DNA of 64,000 nucleotides from Myxococcales bacterium (GTDB taxonomy: Bacteria; Myxococcota_A; Polyangia; Polyangiales; Polyangiaceae). Below are positions 1-7,645 of the stretch, one piece after another; the first letter of the stretch is position 1, and every line of letters starts with the position of its first letter. The translations under genes and the position numbers were made by a program. The DNA is taken from the NCBI GenBank assembly GCA_016703425.1, contig JADJCA010000013.1:1-64000 (forward strand), read 5' to 3'. The notes beneath the pieces are model-generated. The model ran no database searches, was not told the origin of the DNA, and was given only the letters and a program-made list of their open reading frames with translations.

Positions 1-615
1 CGAGATGGATAGGCCGTCGAGTGAGATCACGTTCCAGGTGACGCCACCATCGGTCGACTTCGCGACGCCGCTGCTCGTCGCCGCCATCAGGACCTTCGGG
101 TCGCCCACGGGCAGCGAGAGTTTGCGGAAGCCGAAGGTCCCTTCCCAGACCATCGACCACGTCGCGCCCGAGTCGGTGCTCTTGAACAATCGCGGTCCCG
201 CTGCGGCCCACGCGACGCCGGGCGCGCGGGGATCGTAGGCGACGTCAGCGATCTGGCCGCCAACGAGCCCGTCGTTGTACGGCGTGAACCCGCAAGGCGG
301 AGGCGGAGGCGTGCCCGCGTCGGGTCCTGGCGGCGGAGGCGGCGGGACGCTGGCGTCACACTCGCTCGGGGGCGGGGGCGGGGGCGAGCCCGCGTCCTTG
401 CACTTCTTCTTCGGACCGTTGCCGGGCTTCTCCCAGTCGTGCGGCCACTGATCGTCCTTGTCGTCGCACTCATCGTCGTCGTGAGCGACAGGCGCCTTCT
501 TCGAGAAGGCTTGCGCGCTGTCGGTGGACGACTCGTTCGAGCCGCAGCCCGCGGCGGCGCCGAGGCCGACGAGAGCAAGAACCGGCAAAACTCCGTTCAA
601 GACCTGGATGCGCAT
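1..615 (-). CDS. BNR-repeat (sialidase-like propeller) lipoprotein, C-terminus outside window
   Basis: The minus strand from ATG 615 gives 205 codons and leaves the window without a stop, so only the N-terminus is present. GGAGGGG lies just upstream of the ATG. Residues 1-24 are a lipoprotein signal ending GAAAGC (Cys24). An acidic/Lys stretch and then a Pro/Asp-rich spacer follow to about residue 110. Two Asp-box motifs, KSTDSGATW and KSTDGGVTW, then appear, as in sialidase, sortilin and YCF48-type propellers. A surface or periplasmic propeller is the likely fold. Enzymatic activity cannot be judged because the rest is missing. The Pro-rich spacer followed by a propeller is common among myxobacterial surface lipoproteins. 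Confidence 0.75.
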   Translation of the reverse strand, partial: MRIQVLNGVLPVLALVGLGAAAGCGSNESSTDSAQAFSKKAPVAHDDDECDDKDDQWPHDWEKPGNGPKKKCKDAGSPPPPPPSECDASVPPPPPPGPDAGTPPPPPCGFTPYNDGLVGGQIADVAYDPRAPGVAWAAAGPRLFKSTDSGATWSMVWEGTFGFRKLSLPVGDPKVLMAATSSGVAKSTDGGVTWNVISLDGLSIS

Positions 616-939
616 CGACCCCTCCGCGTTCTGGGAACGCACGTCCGCGCGCCCTGCGAGCGAGCGCGTGAACAGCCACCGGTTCTATCCCGCCAGGGAC
701 AAAACGCCAGTCACCATCACGTTACCGAGGCGGGCACATTCCCGCACGCGGCAATCCGTTGATCTTCAGTGCCAATTTCGTGTGTCTGACTTTGACGCAC
801 GTGGTTGCTCGCTGGGTCCGGGAGCGGCCTGCGAGGTCTCAGCCTGCCGTCCGGCCGCTCGCGCGACCGAAGACGACATGGAGTGCTTGCATCGAACCCG
901 ATCGGCTCACCGACGCGCACGATTGTCGATGGCGGTGGA
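616..939. other. Intergenic region, no gene recognised
   Basis: This stretch separates the start of the BNR lipoprotein from the stop of the next minus-strand gene. Short open frames here have Arg/Pro-rich compositions typical of shadow frames. I see no convincing stem-loop terminator for the gene ending at 940. The only clear element is the GGAGGGG ribosome-binding sequence at its left edge. Confidence 0.5.
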
Positions 940-2169
940 CTACTTCGCGACCTTCATAACCGAACCGCCATGGGTGTTGGTCCAGTACACAGCGTCCTCG
1001 TCGAGCGCGAGGGTGGACGGGAACGCCAACTCCGAGACGAGGACCTCCGCCGTTGTCGAGGTGCCATCCTTCCGGACTCGCGCGACGATGCCCTTTCCGG
1101 CGGCGCCGCCGAAACAGGTAAAGTACACATGGGTCGCGTCGAGCGCGATGCCCCAGGGAGACGGTTGGTTCGACACCAGCGGCGCGGGTGTCGCAGCGCC
1201 GGCAGCCAGCTTGATGACTTCTCCGCCGACGCCCGTCACCCAGTAGATGCCCGAGGCGTCCGCGGCGACCCCGAGCGGCTCTCTTTGGTCGGCCACGATC
1301 GTGCGGCGACTGCCGGAGCCGTCCTTGGGCGCGCCGTAAAGAACGCCATCGGCAGCCGTGAAGCCGGGCGGGCCCGCGTCACCCGTGACCAAGGTCCCCC
1401 GGGCGCTCCACACAACCTCCCCGCCGGCCGTGGAGATACCCCACGGGTAGTTGCCAGCACTGGCGAGCGCGGGTGCGAGCCCTGCATCGGAAAGGCCCAG
1501 GACGGGCACCTTGCGGATCGTCGCCGAGTAGAGGTCGACAAAGAGAACGTCGGTGCCGTCGCGGAGGAGGCTTCCGGGGCTCGCGTTCGTCCTTGTCAGA
1601 ACCAGCGCGTTGGCGCCGTCTTTGTCGACCCTGCCGACAATGCCGGGCACGCCAACGGTCGTATAGAAGACGTACGAGTCGTCGACGGCTAGGCGCTGCG
1701 GCGAGGCAAGACCAGCCACGAGCTGACGCTTGTCGCCACCATCCTTGCGAACCGAATAGACAGCGCCGCTAGTCGTGGCCTCTGCAAAGTAGACGCGCTG
1801 CGAATCGACGGCGACGCCGGCAGGCGAAGTTGCCGTGGCGACCAAGACCGCGCTGCACGCTCCGTTGGTGCAAGCTCCTCCGAGGCAGCTCCGAAAACAC
1901 GCGCCGCAATGAGCCGGGTCGCTGGCTAGATCCTTGTTCGCGCACGCATCCACCGGCGCATCAGACGCTCCATCCGCAACGGATGCGTCGACGGCAGCCT
2001 CGTGCGAGACGCTGGCCTCCGGCGACGCCGCTTCGGCGGTCTCCGCCTGGCTCGCGGCGTCGCGACTGTCGTCACGCAGGGAGAGGATGTCCACCTCCGG
2101 ACCCGCGCAGGCGTACGCAAGCAACCACGAGGCGGCGAGAGCCGACGAGACGACCGGTTTGGCGTTCAA
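940..2169 (-). CDS. Six-bladed-propeller-like lipoprotein with Cys-rich motif
   Basis: A 409-aa predicted lipoprotein. The open frame extends further upstream, but the sensible start is TTG at 2169, which overlaps the TGA of the preceding gene (TTGA). That start gives a signal peptide ending LLAYAC (Cys21). A low-complexity Ala/Ser/Asp region follows, then the Cys motif CANKDLASDPAHCGACFRSC seen in many myxobacterial lipoproteins. The C-terminal two thirds carries repeated blades of the form GVAVDSQRVYFAE and GIALDATHVYFTC, typical of NHL/DUF5050-type propellers. It is the last gene of the ECF sigma operon, so it is probably a surface product of that regulon. Substrate unknown. Confidence 0.75.
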   Translation of the reverse strand: MNAKPVVSSALAASWLLAYACAGPEVDILSLRDDSRDAASQAETAEAASPEASVSHEAAVDASVADGASDAPVDACANKDLASDPAHCGACFRSCLGGACTNGACSAVLVATATSPAGVAVDSQRVYFAEATTSGAVYSVRKDGGDKRQLVAGLASPQRLAVDDSYVFYTTVGVPGIVGRVDKDGANALVLTRTNASPGSLLRDGTDVLFVDLYSATIRKVPVLGLSDAGLAPALASAGNYPWGISTAGGEVVWSARGTLVTGDAGPPGFTAADGVLYGAPKDGSGSRRTIVADQREPLGVAADASGIYWVTGVGGEVIKLAAGAATPAPLVSNQPSPWGIALDATHVYFTCFGGAAGKGIVARVRKDGTSTTAEVLVSELAFPSTLALDEDAVYWTNTHGGSVMKVAK

Positions 2170-3224
2170 AATGCGGCTCCTGCGCCCAGCGTAGGCGCCA
2201 CGTAGACGCCCGCGAAGGCGACCGTGTCGACACGCCCAGGCGCGACGACGCGTCCGACCGGTCCCGAGAGGATGATCCCACCCTCGACGCCGCCTTCCAC
2301 GAAGAGCGCCGACTCCGTCTGAAACAGGAGGCCGAGCGCGCCGTGGGGCGCCGAGAAGACCGACGCCACCGAGTCGGCCGCCGCGCCTCCCACGGTCGAC
2401 GGAATCCCCTCGAGGCGCGCACTCCCGACGCGCAGGCCAACTCCCCCGCGCACCTTCCACCTGTCGCCAACGAGCGCGAATCCGTGAAGACCACCCGCCA
2501 CGTCCACCACGCTGGCAGCGACGCCGCCGAGTTCGACTCTCGTGCGCCCTTGAACCGCGCTTAGGTCGAGCGACACACCGAGCCCTAGCCGACGCTCGGT
2601 TAGGTCACCGGCATAGCGCAACGTTCCTCCGAACTGGTTGATCTCGCCCACCACGCTCTTGCCCGCAGCGGCAACGCTGAGCGCGTGACGCTTGCGTGGG
2701 GTGCCGAGCGTGTTGGCAGGCGCCACCACGGTCGCGACCACGGGGACACGAGCGGCGACAGTCTCGCGCTCGACCTTCGGCGGCGGGGGCCCCGCCGGCT
2801 CGACCTTGGGCTCCGGATTGATAGCCGCCTCGGCCCAACTGGCGGCCACGAGCTCGGCGGCCGCGAGCGCCAACGCCCGCGCGCGAGCCGTGGCCGGAAA
2901 TGCGGACAGGTCCACTTTCCGGAGCAGCGTCTTGCGCGTAAGAGGGTCGTCGACCTGGAGCAACGTTAGCGGCGGCGTGCATGCTACACGGACAAGCGTG
3001 ACGTCATCCTGGGCGGCCACCACAACGGCACGCAGCTCCAATGCGAGCAGCTTCGCGGTCTCCGCCGCTGCGGCGAAGGGAGCACCGTCGGTGCCGACGC
3101 AGGCCTCCGTCGCGAGCGCGACGCGCGGCGACGCAGCGTCTTGCGCAGGTGCTTCGTTCGCGACGAGAACATGACTCGCCGCAAGCACCCCGGCCGCAGA
3201 CCAACGGGCCCCCCGCCCGTTCAC
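2166..3224 (-). CDS. Outer-membrane beta-barrel-like protein with periplasmic N-domain
   Basis: 352 aa. The start is GTG 3224, overlapping the stop of the antisigma-like gene (GTGA), so translation is probably coupled. An N-terminal secretion signal ends near APAQDA. Residues ~30-130 form an Ala/Leu-rich periplasmic domain containing ACTPPLTLLQVDD. A Pro-rich linker follows, then alternating Gly/aromatic strands typical of a barrel. The last residue is Phe (GAGAAF), the usual C-terminal signal for barrel assembly. Its layout resembles the protein at 34073-35002. The exact family is not recognised. Confidence 0.65.
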   Translation of the reverse strand: MNGRGARWSAAGVLAASHVLVANEAPAQDAASPRVALATEACVGTDGAPFAAAAETAKLLALELRAVVVAAQDDVTLVRVACTPPLTLLQVDDPLTRKTLLRKVDLSAFPATARARALALAAAELVAASWAEAAINPEPKVEPAGPPPPKVERETVAARVPVVATVVAPANTLGTPRKRHALSVAAAGKSVVGEINQFGGTLRYAGDLTERRLGLGVSLDLSAVQGRTRVELGGVAASVVDVAGGLHGFALVGDRWKVRGGVGLRVGSARLEGIPSTVGGAAADSVASVFSAPHGALGLLFQTESALFVEGGVEGGIILSGPVGRVVAPGRVDTVAFAGVYVAPTLGAGAAF

Positions 3225-4129
3225 CGAAGGCCCCCGAAGCGCCTCACGCTGTCGAGACGGAGTCCCGCGGGGTAGGTCGCGACGTATTCCTCAGCCCGCG
3301 CACGCGCGCGCATGGCATCGCCGGCCAACGACGCGGCCTCCACTTCGCGAGCAAGGGCGTCTTCCGACATGGATCCGTTCTTGTCGAGGGCACGCGCTTC
3401 CGCGAAAGCTTCGGCGGCCTCCGCGGGCCGCTTCAAGTCTTGAAGCAGGACGCGACCGAGGGTGAACGCGGCGAGCTGAGCTCGTGAGTCGGAGCGGTGC
3501 TCGCGCACGATGCGGCGAAGCGGAGCGAGCGCCTCCTCGGGATGGTTGCTCAGCCTCGCAACGTCGGACGCGAGGAGGAGATCTTGCGCCTCGTCCTTCA
3601 CGTCCCGGTGATCGACACGGAGGGCCTCATACGCGCGGACAAAGTCCCGTGCGTGCGCGAACGTGCGCCAATCGGTCGTCGAAGCCGCCGACTTCTTCTC
3701 AGGGACCTTCTGCGCGACGCGCTCCGCGCTCGGTGCGAGCGTCTCGCCGCCCTTTCCTTGCTCCGCAAGGCCTGCATCCGACGTCGCCTGTCCGAACGGC
3801 TCGACGGTTACGGGCGCGCGCGCGACGCGTTCATTGGATCGCAGCGCGGGCAAGGCGGGTGCAGACGAGACCGTCTCGACTGCGGTCGGAGCGGCGACGA
3901 CGTTCGCGACCCAGCGACGCACGGCCGCCGCTGCGTTCGCGAGACCACCCGTGCCCGCGAGCGTCCCAACGAGCAACACGACGGCAAGTGACGCAACGAT
4001 GGCGACGCGTCGAGCCTGGTCGCGCCGGCGCTTCCGCCGCCGAAGCCCAAGCGCCACGCGCTGGTCGCGCGCATCGTCCCAAGGCGGGGAGACCCGTACC
4101 CCGCGCACCTGATCTTCGAGCTCATTCAT
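3221..4129 (-). CDS. Membrane-anchored antisigma-like protein with TPR-like periplasmic region
   Basis: 302 aa. The ATG at 4129 overlaps the stop of the sigma factor (ATGA). Residues 1-42 are a short basic cytoplasmic segment (LRRRKRRRDQARR). One membrane segment spans ~43-62 (VAIVASLAVVLLVGTLAGTG). The remainder is periplasmic: an Ala/Val linker and then TPR-like helices, e.g. RLSNHPEEALAPLRRIVREH. Immediate coupling behind an ECF sigma gene with a single-span topology is the standard arrangement of an antisigma factor. No zinc-binding HxxxCxxC motif is visible, so this is a non-ZAS type or only antisigma-like. The TPR part may sense or assemble an envelope partner. Confidence 0.65.
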   Translation of the reverse strand: MNELEDQVRGVRVSPPWDDARDQRVALGLRRRKRRRDQARRVAIVASLAVVLLVGTLAGTGGLANAAAAVRRWVANVVAAPTAVETVSSAPALPALRSNERVARAPVTVEPFGQATSDAGLAEQGKGGETLAPSAERVAQKVPEKKSAASTTDWRTFAHARDFVRAYEALRVDHRDVKDEAQDLLLASDVARLSNHPEEALAPLRRIVREHRSDSRAQLAAFTLGRVLLQDLKRPAEAAEAFAEARALDKNGSMSEDALAREVEAASLAGDAMRARARAEEYVATYPAGLRLDSVRRFGGLR

Positions 4130-4659
4130 TGGGAAAACATCTCCCGGAGTTTAGCCTCGGCAGCGGCGATGCGACGCTTGGCCGTTGCGAGTGAGCAGCC
4201 GCACAGACGCGCGACATCCTCGAGCTTCTCCTCCTCGATATGACGAACAATCCACGCGACGCGTTCCTCCGCGGGAATTCGGTCAAGCGCCGCGTACACG
4301 CGCGTGAGCAACGCTCGCTGCTCGGGACTCGCGTCGGGCGACGCGACCTCCGCGTAGCTGGGGGCGTCATCGAAGCCCAATACGCCCTTGAGGCGTCGAA
4401 CTGACAGACGGCGTTTGCATTTTCGGATGGCTACCACGCGGAGCCACCCGCGAATGGCCTGCGCGTCGCGAAGCTGCTGCAGGCCGCGCATCGCGTCGAG
4501 AAAGACGTCTTGCACGACGTCGTCCACATCGGAGTCTCGCCCAAGAACGCGATACGCCACCCCGGCGACGAAACGCCCGTGCTCACGGAACGCCTCGTCG
4601 AGGGTCAGGGGCGCCTGCGCCCCGGACGCGGCGGCGCTCTCAAGGGCCATGACTGCCAC
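4126..4659 (-). CDS. ECF-family RNA polymerase sigma factor
   Basis: 177 aa, the usual ECF length. Region 2 covers ~20-90, with VLGRDSDVDDVVQDVFLDAM for core binding and -10 recognition. Region 4 covers ~115-175, with the helix-turn-helix LEDVARLCGCSLATAKRRI. It is the first gene of a four-gene unit with overlapping codons (antisigma-like protein, barrel, lipoprotein), so it probably directs transcription of its own operon and perhaps other envelope genes. The start at 4659 was chosen as the first ATG; a second ATG lies three codons downstream. I could not define an ECF promoter upstream with confidence. Confidence 0.9.
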   Translation of the reverse strand: MAVMALESAAASGAQAPLTLDEAFREHGRFVAGVAYRVLGRDSDVDDVVQDVFLDAMRGLQQLRDAQAIRGWLRVVAIRKCKRRLSVRRLKGVLGFDDAPSYAEVASPDASPEQRALLTRVYAALDRIPAEERVAWIVRHIEEEKLEDVARLCGCSLATAKRRIAAAEAKLREMFSQ

Positions 4660-4922
4660 GCTATCCGGGTGACTCCGAATGACAACAACGGCTCACGGCA
4701 ACGGGCGATTTTCGCAAAGGCCCGGAAATCGTTGCGATCCGCAACGGGCTGGCCTGAGGGCGCCCAACTCCAAACATGGATGCGTCACGACACAATGATC
4801 GCGACTCACCATCTTCGCGACGAGCGCCCGCGTGCCCCTTCGCGGCGCACTATCCGGCACGTTCGCGCGGCGGCCCGCCCGCGCCTTCGCGCCTTCGCGC
4901 CCGAGTCGCCCGCCCTCCGCTT

Positions 4923-6122
4923 CTAAAACGCGGCCACGGCGCCCACGTTGGGCCCGAAGGCCACGACCGTGAAGCTGCTCGCGTCGCGATCGACGATGCT
5001 CCCGAAGCCCATGCCGACGTCGGCCGTCGCTTCGAGCGCGAAGGACGGACCGAAGACGTGCCGGTAGCCGAAGCGACCGCGCGGCATGAAGAGCGAGAAC
5101 ACGAGGCCCGCCGAGTCGACCTTGTAGCGCTCGTAGGCGAGCCCGACCCCGGCGACGAGCGCGTCCGTCACATACGGGTCGAGGGCGATGCGCCACTCGA
5201 GACCGCCGAGGAGTGACAAGCCGCCGAAGGTCGACGCGGTCCCCTGCCCTTGAATCGACGTGTAGCCCACGTCACCGTGAACGGTCATCGACGGGCCCGT
5301 CGAGTAGCGAATCGTTCCCGCCACCATGTAGCCGGGGTCGACGCCGCGATTGCTGTTCTCGAAGGCCCAGAAGCGAGGTCCGACGGCGACGCCCAAGACC
5401 GGCCCGGTCCCCTTGCGGAGCGCGGAGCCGTTCGACTCGAGCTGGCGCGCCTCGAGCTTCTCGCGCCGATCGAGGACGCGCGCGGCATCGTGCCCGTTCA
5501 TCTCCTTCGACGGCGCCACGTCGACGCCCGGCCCGCCGCCGCTCGTGTCGCCACCGGCGCTCACGCCGTCGCTGTTGGCCTTGACGCTGAAGCTCGCCCT
5601 CGCGCCGCCCTTCTTGAGCGTCGGATCTTCGACGATCTCGGGCTTCTCGTCGGCGGCGGGATCGCCCCGCAACCGCTCCAGGCGATCGCGGATGTCGGGC
5701 GCGTCTTGCGCATCGGGCAAGGCCGTGAGGTAGACGCGGTAGTCCTCGATGGCCGGTATGGGATGCCCAAGCTTCTCGTGGCACAGGCCTCGATCGCGCC
5801 TCACCGTGGGATCGTTCGACCCCTTGAGCGAAGCGTCGAAGGCATCGAGGGCACCCTTGCAATCGCCTTGCTTCAGCCGGGCGCGCCCGACCTGAATCTG
5901 CCTCGAGGCCTCGAGATCGTGGAGCATGACGAGGCGGCCCAAGGCGTTGCCTCGGTTGTCCGTCAGCTCCGGTTTCCCGGACTTCTTCGTTTGCGCGCTC
6001 GCATCGCCTGACCAGGCGACGGAGGCCGCCGCAAAGGCCAGGAGCGCCAAGGACGAACGCGTGAGGCGCGACGGGGGACGCAGACCGAGAGACGACCAAC
6101 CGAGAGACGAAAGGATTCGCAT
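4923..6122 (-). CDS. Signal-peptide protein with TPR domain and C-terminal beta-barrel
   Basis: 399 aa from ATG 6122. The frame stays open further upstream, but that part is Pro/Arg-rich noise. Residues 1-44 are a signal peptide (core LALLAFAAASVAWS, cleavage near DASAQ). Residues ~65-150 hold TPR-like helices with ARLKQGDCKGALDAFDASL and RDRGLCHEKLGHPIPAIEDY. The C-terminal ~200 residues alternate in the manner of an outer-membrane barrel and end in Phe (GAVAAF). A TPR module joined to a barrel suggests an envelope scaffold or transport component. Its promoter region faces the gene at 6414, with an AT-rich palindrome between them. Function unknown. Confidence 0.75.
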   Translation of the reverse strand: MRILSSLGWSSLGLRPPSRLTRSSLALLAFAAASVAWSGDASAQTKKSGKPELTDNRGNALGRLVMLHDLEASRQIQVGRARLKQGDCKGALDAFDASLKGSNDPTVRRDRGLCHEKLGHPIPAIEDYRVYLTALPDAQDAPDIRDRLERLRGDPAADEKPEIVEDPTLKKGGARASFSVKANSDGVSAGGDTSGGGPGVDVAPSKEMNGHDAARVLDRREKLEARQLESNGSALRKGTGPVLGVAVGPRFWAFENSNRGVDPGYMVAGTIRYSTGPSMTVHGDVGYTSIQGQGTASTFGGLSLLGGLEWRIALDPYVTDALVAGVGLAYERYKVDSAGLVFSLFMPRGRFGYRHVFGPSFALEATADVGMGFGSIVDRDASSFTVVAFGPNVGAVAAF

Positions 6123-6268
6123 GCAGGGTCGATCGTACGTCGCCGCCCTCCAAGACGACGAATTTTGGGCCGCGACGGGCGGTGGCGGGCGGGTAGCACG
6201 GCGGGGGCATGCGGCCGGACGGGGGCGGCCGGGCGGCGGCCGGGCCGGGGCGGGCGGGCCCGCGGGTC

Positions 6269-6291
6269 GACAAATTAGCATGCTAATTGTC
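6269..6291. promoter_or_regulatory. AT-rich palindrome, probable operator between divergent genes
   Basis: AATTAGCATGCTAATT at 6273-6288 is a perfect 16-bp palindrome. The flanking GACAA and TTGTC extend it with a one-base offset. It is an island of AT in a region of almost pure G and C, and lies about 150 bp upstream of the minus-strand start at 6122 and of the plus-strand start at 6414. The size fits a dimeric helix-turn-helix regulator (TetR, MarR or similar). No regulator gene lies next to it. Confidence 0.5.
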
Positions 6292-6413
6292 GGCCAATTT
6301 CCCTGGAGCCGCGGGCCCTTGGCCGCGGTCCGGACCGGCGGCGCGCGGGCGCGGCCCTGGCCCGCATCCCCGGCCCCGCGGGGCGCGGTCCGTCCCACGC
6401 GGCCGGCCAAGGG

Positions 6414-6920
6414 GTGCTATGCATCATGAACCTTTTCGCCGTGGTCGGTCCCGGCCAAACCGGTCGGAGCCACCATGCGTGCCCTCTCCTCTCATCACCC
6501 GCCAAGCGCCTCCGCGGCGCGTGGCTCTCCCCTTCCCCGCCCGGCTCTGCGCCCCGCCCCGTCCTGCGCCTTCGGGCCCACGCGCCCGGAGTCCGCTTGA
6601 CCGCGGCCGAAGCGCGCCGCGCACTCTTGCGAGACGGCGCGCTCCTCACGGGCGCCACCTGGGCCCGCGGCGTCTGCGACGCGGTGCGCCGCGAAGGTCG
6701 TCCAATCGCGGGCGGCTGGCCCGGCACGATGCCCGAGGCCCGCGCTCGCATCCGCGCGTATTTCGAAGCGGAGCTTTCGCGGAAGGGATTCGAGGGGATC
6801 TCGGTCGAGGAGGTACAATTCGCGTCGAGCCTCGCGTACCAGCGGGCCAAGCACGACTGGCGTCAGTACGAACCCGATGGAGACGAAGATGAAGAAACAG
6901 GGGATTCTGACGAAGATTGA
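6414..6920 (+). CDS. Hypothetical protein, helical, acidic C-terminus
   Basis: Up to 168 aa. Only the part from about residue 60 looks like ordinary protein: an amphipathic helical region from LTAAEARRALLRDGALLTG to EVQFASSLAYQRAKHDW, then an acidic tail (DGDEDEETGDSDED). Two starts are possible. ATG 6414 follows AAGGGG at short spacing. TTG 6597 follows GGAG with five bases between and would give a compact 107-aa protein. It overlaps the next small gene, so the two are probably co-expressed. I do not recognise the family. Confidence 0.55.
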   Translation: MLCIMNLFAVVGPGQTGRSHHACPLLSSPAKRLRGAWLSPSPPGSAPRPVLRLRAHAPGVRLTAAEARRALLRDGALLTGATWARGVCDAVRREGRPIAGGWPGTMPEARARIRAYFEAELSRKGFEGISVEEVQFASSLAYQRAKHDWRQYEPDGDEDEETGDSDED

Positions 6921-7110
6921 GTCCGCCAAGGACGCCATCGCTGCCGCCGAAACGGATCTCGAGAAGGCCCTTGGTGATCTGCGCCGCTCGCCGCGCGCGG
7001 AGAAGACCACTGTGAGCGAGGTCATCGAGAGCGCGTTCCAAAAGCTCCGCGCCTCGCGGCTCGATCTGGCGGATCTCGAGGAGATCCTCACGAAAGAGAA
7101 AGACGACTGA
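6889..7110 (+). CDS. Small coiled-coil hypothetical protein
   Basis: 73 aa from ATG 6889. An in-frame ATG at 6877 exists, but GGAG at 6879-6882 lies six bases before 6889 and favours the later start. The whole chain is helical and charged (ESAKDAIAAAETDLEKALGDL, AFQKLRASRLDLADLEEIL), with heptad-like spacing suggesting a coiled coil. It overlaps the 3' end of the upstream hypothetical gene by about 30 bases, so the two form a translationally linked pair. Cytoplasmic; no known family recognised. Confidence 0.6.
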   Translation: MKKQGILTKIESAKDAIAAAETDLEKALGDLRRSPRAEKTTVSEVIESAFQKLRASRLDLADLEEILTKEKDD

Positions 7111-7162
7111 CGGCCCACCGCCCTGCCCTGAGGCGCTAGCGCTCGAACTCAGGCGCGACGCC

Positions 7163-7645
7163 CTACCGAGCCGCGCGACGAAGGCGAACCAGCGCGTCGT
7201 CGCATTTCCCGAGCGCGTCTTGCCCCTCGCGCAAGAGCCTCAAGCTCTCGTCGAGCTTTCCGAACAGCGCTCCCGCCGCGGCGCTCTCTTTGTCGACGCG
7301 GCCGGCCTTCACGTCGGCGAGGCCGCGCTCCGCCTCGGCCTTGCGCTCCATCGCGGCAGCCGTCTTCTCCGCAAACTCGAGGCACTGGGCCTTCGCGTCG
7401 CACGTCGCCTTCGCGCCACACGGCACCGAGACCAAGAGCGGCAAGAGCTCGCCCTTCTTCTCGTTCGGCGCCGCGCGCAATTGCTCCACGGCGCGCGACA
7501 AGAGGTCTGCCTCTTCCCGATCGCGCGATGGGCAACCGCCGAGCGCGACAGGGAGCCCGAGCAGCAACGTTAGCGCGAGGGGGCGCGCGCCGAGCAGCCG
7601 CGCGGCCTGGCGCGGCTCCGCGAGCTTGTTCCACGTCCGCTTCAT
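7163..7645 (-). CDS. Small Cys-containing lipoprotein
   Basis: 160 aa. ATG 7645 overlaps the stop of the FAD oxidoreductase gene (ATGA), which decides the start; the longer open frame upstream is a shadow. The signal peptide ends VALGGC (Cys ~38 of a long basic n-region). The mature part is helical, with a motif of three closely spaced cysteines (CGAKATCDAKAQC), then Ala/Glu-rich helices and a Leu-rich tail. As the last gene of the purM-purN-mscS-oxidoreductase unit it may be expressed with them. No family recognised. Confidence 0.65.
   Translation of the reverse strand: MKRTWNKLAEPRQAARLLGARPLALTLLLGLPVALGGCPSRDREEADLLSRAVEQLRAAPNEKKGELLPLLVSVPCGAKATCDAKAQCLEFAEKTAAAMERKAEAERGLADVKAGRVDKESAAAGALFGKLDESLRLLREGQDALGKCDDALVRLRRAAR

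Noticed and set aside
4880..4905. GCGCCTTC short tandem repeat after the TPR-barrel gene
   Set aside because: Fewer than three units and outside the stop codon; too weak to group with the stop-codon arrays.
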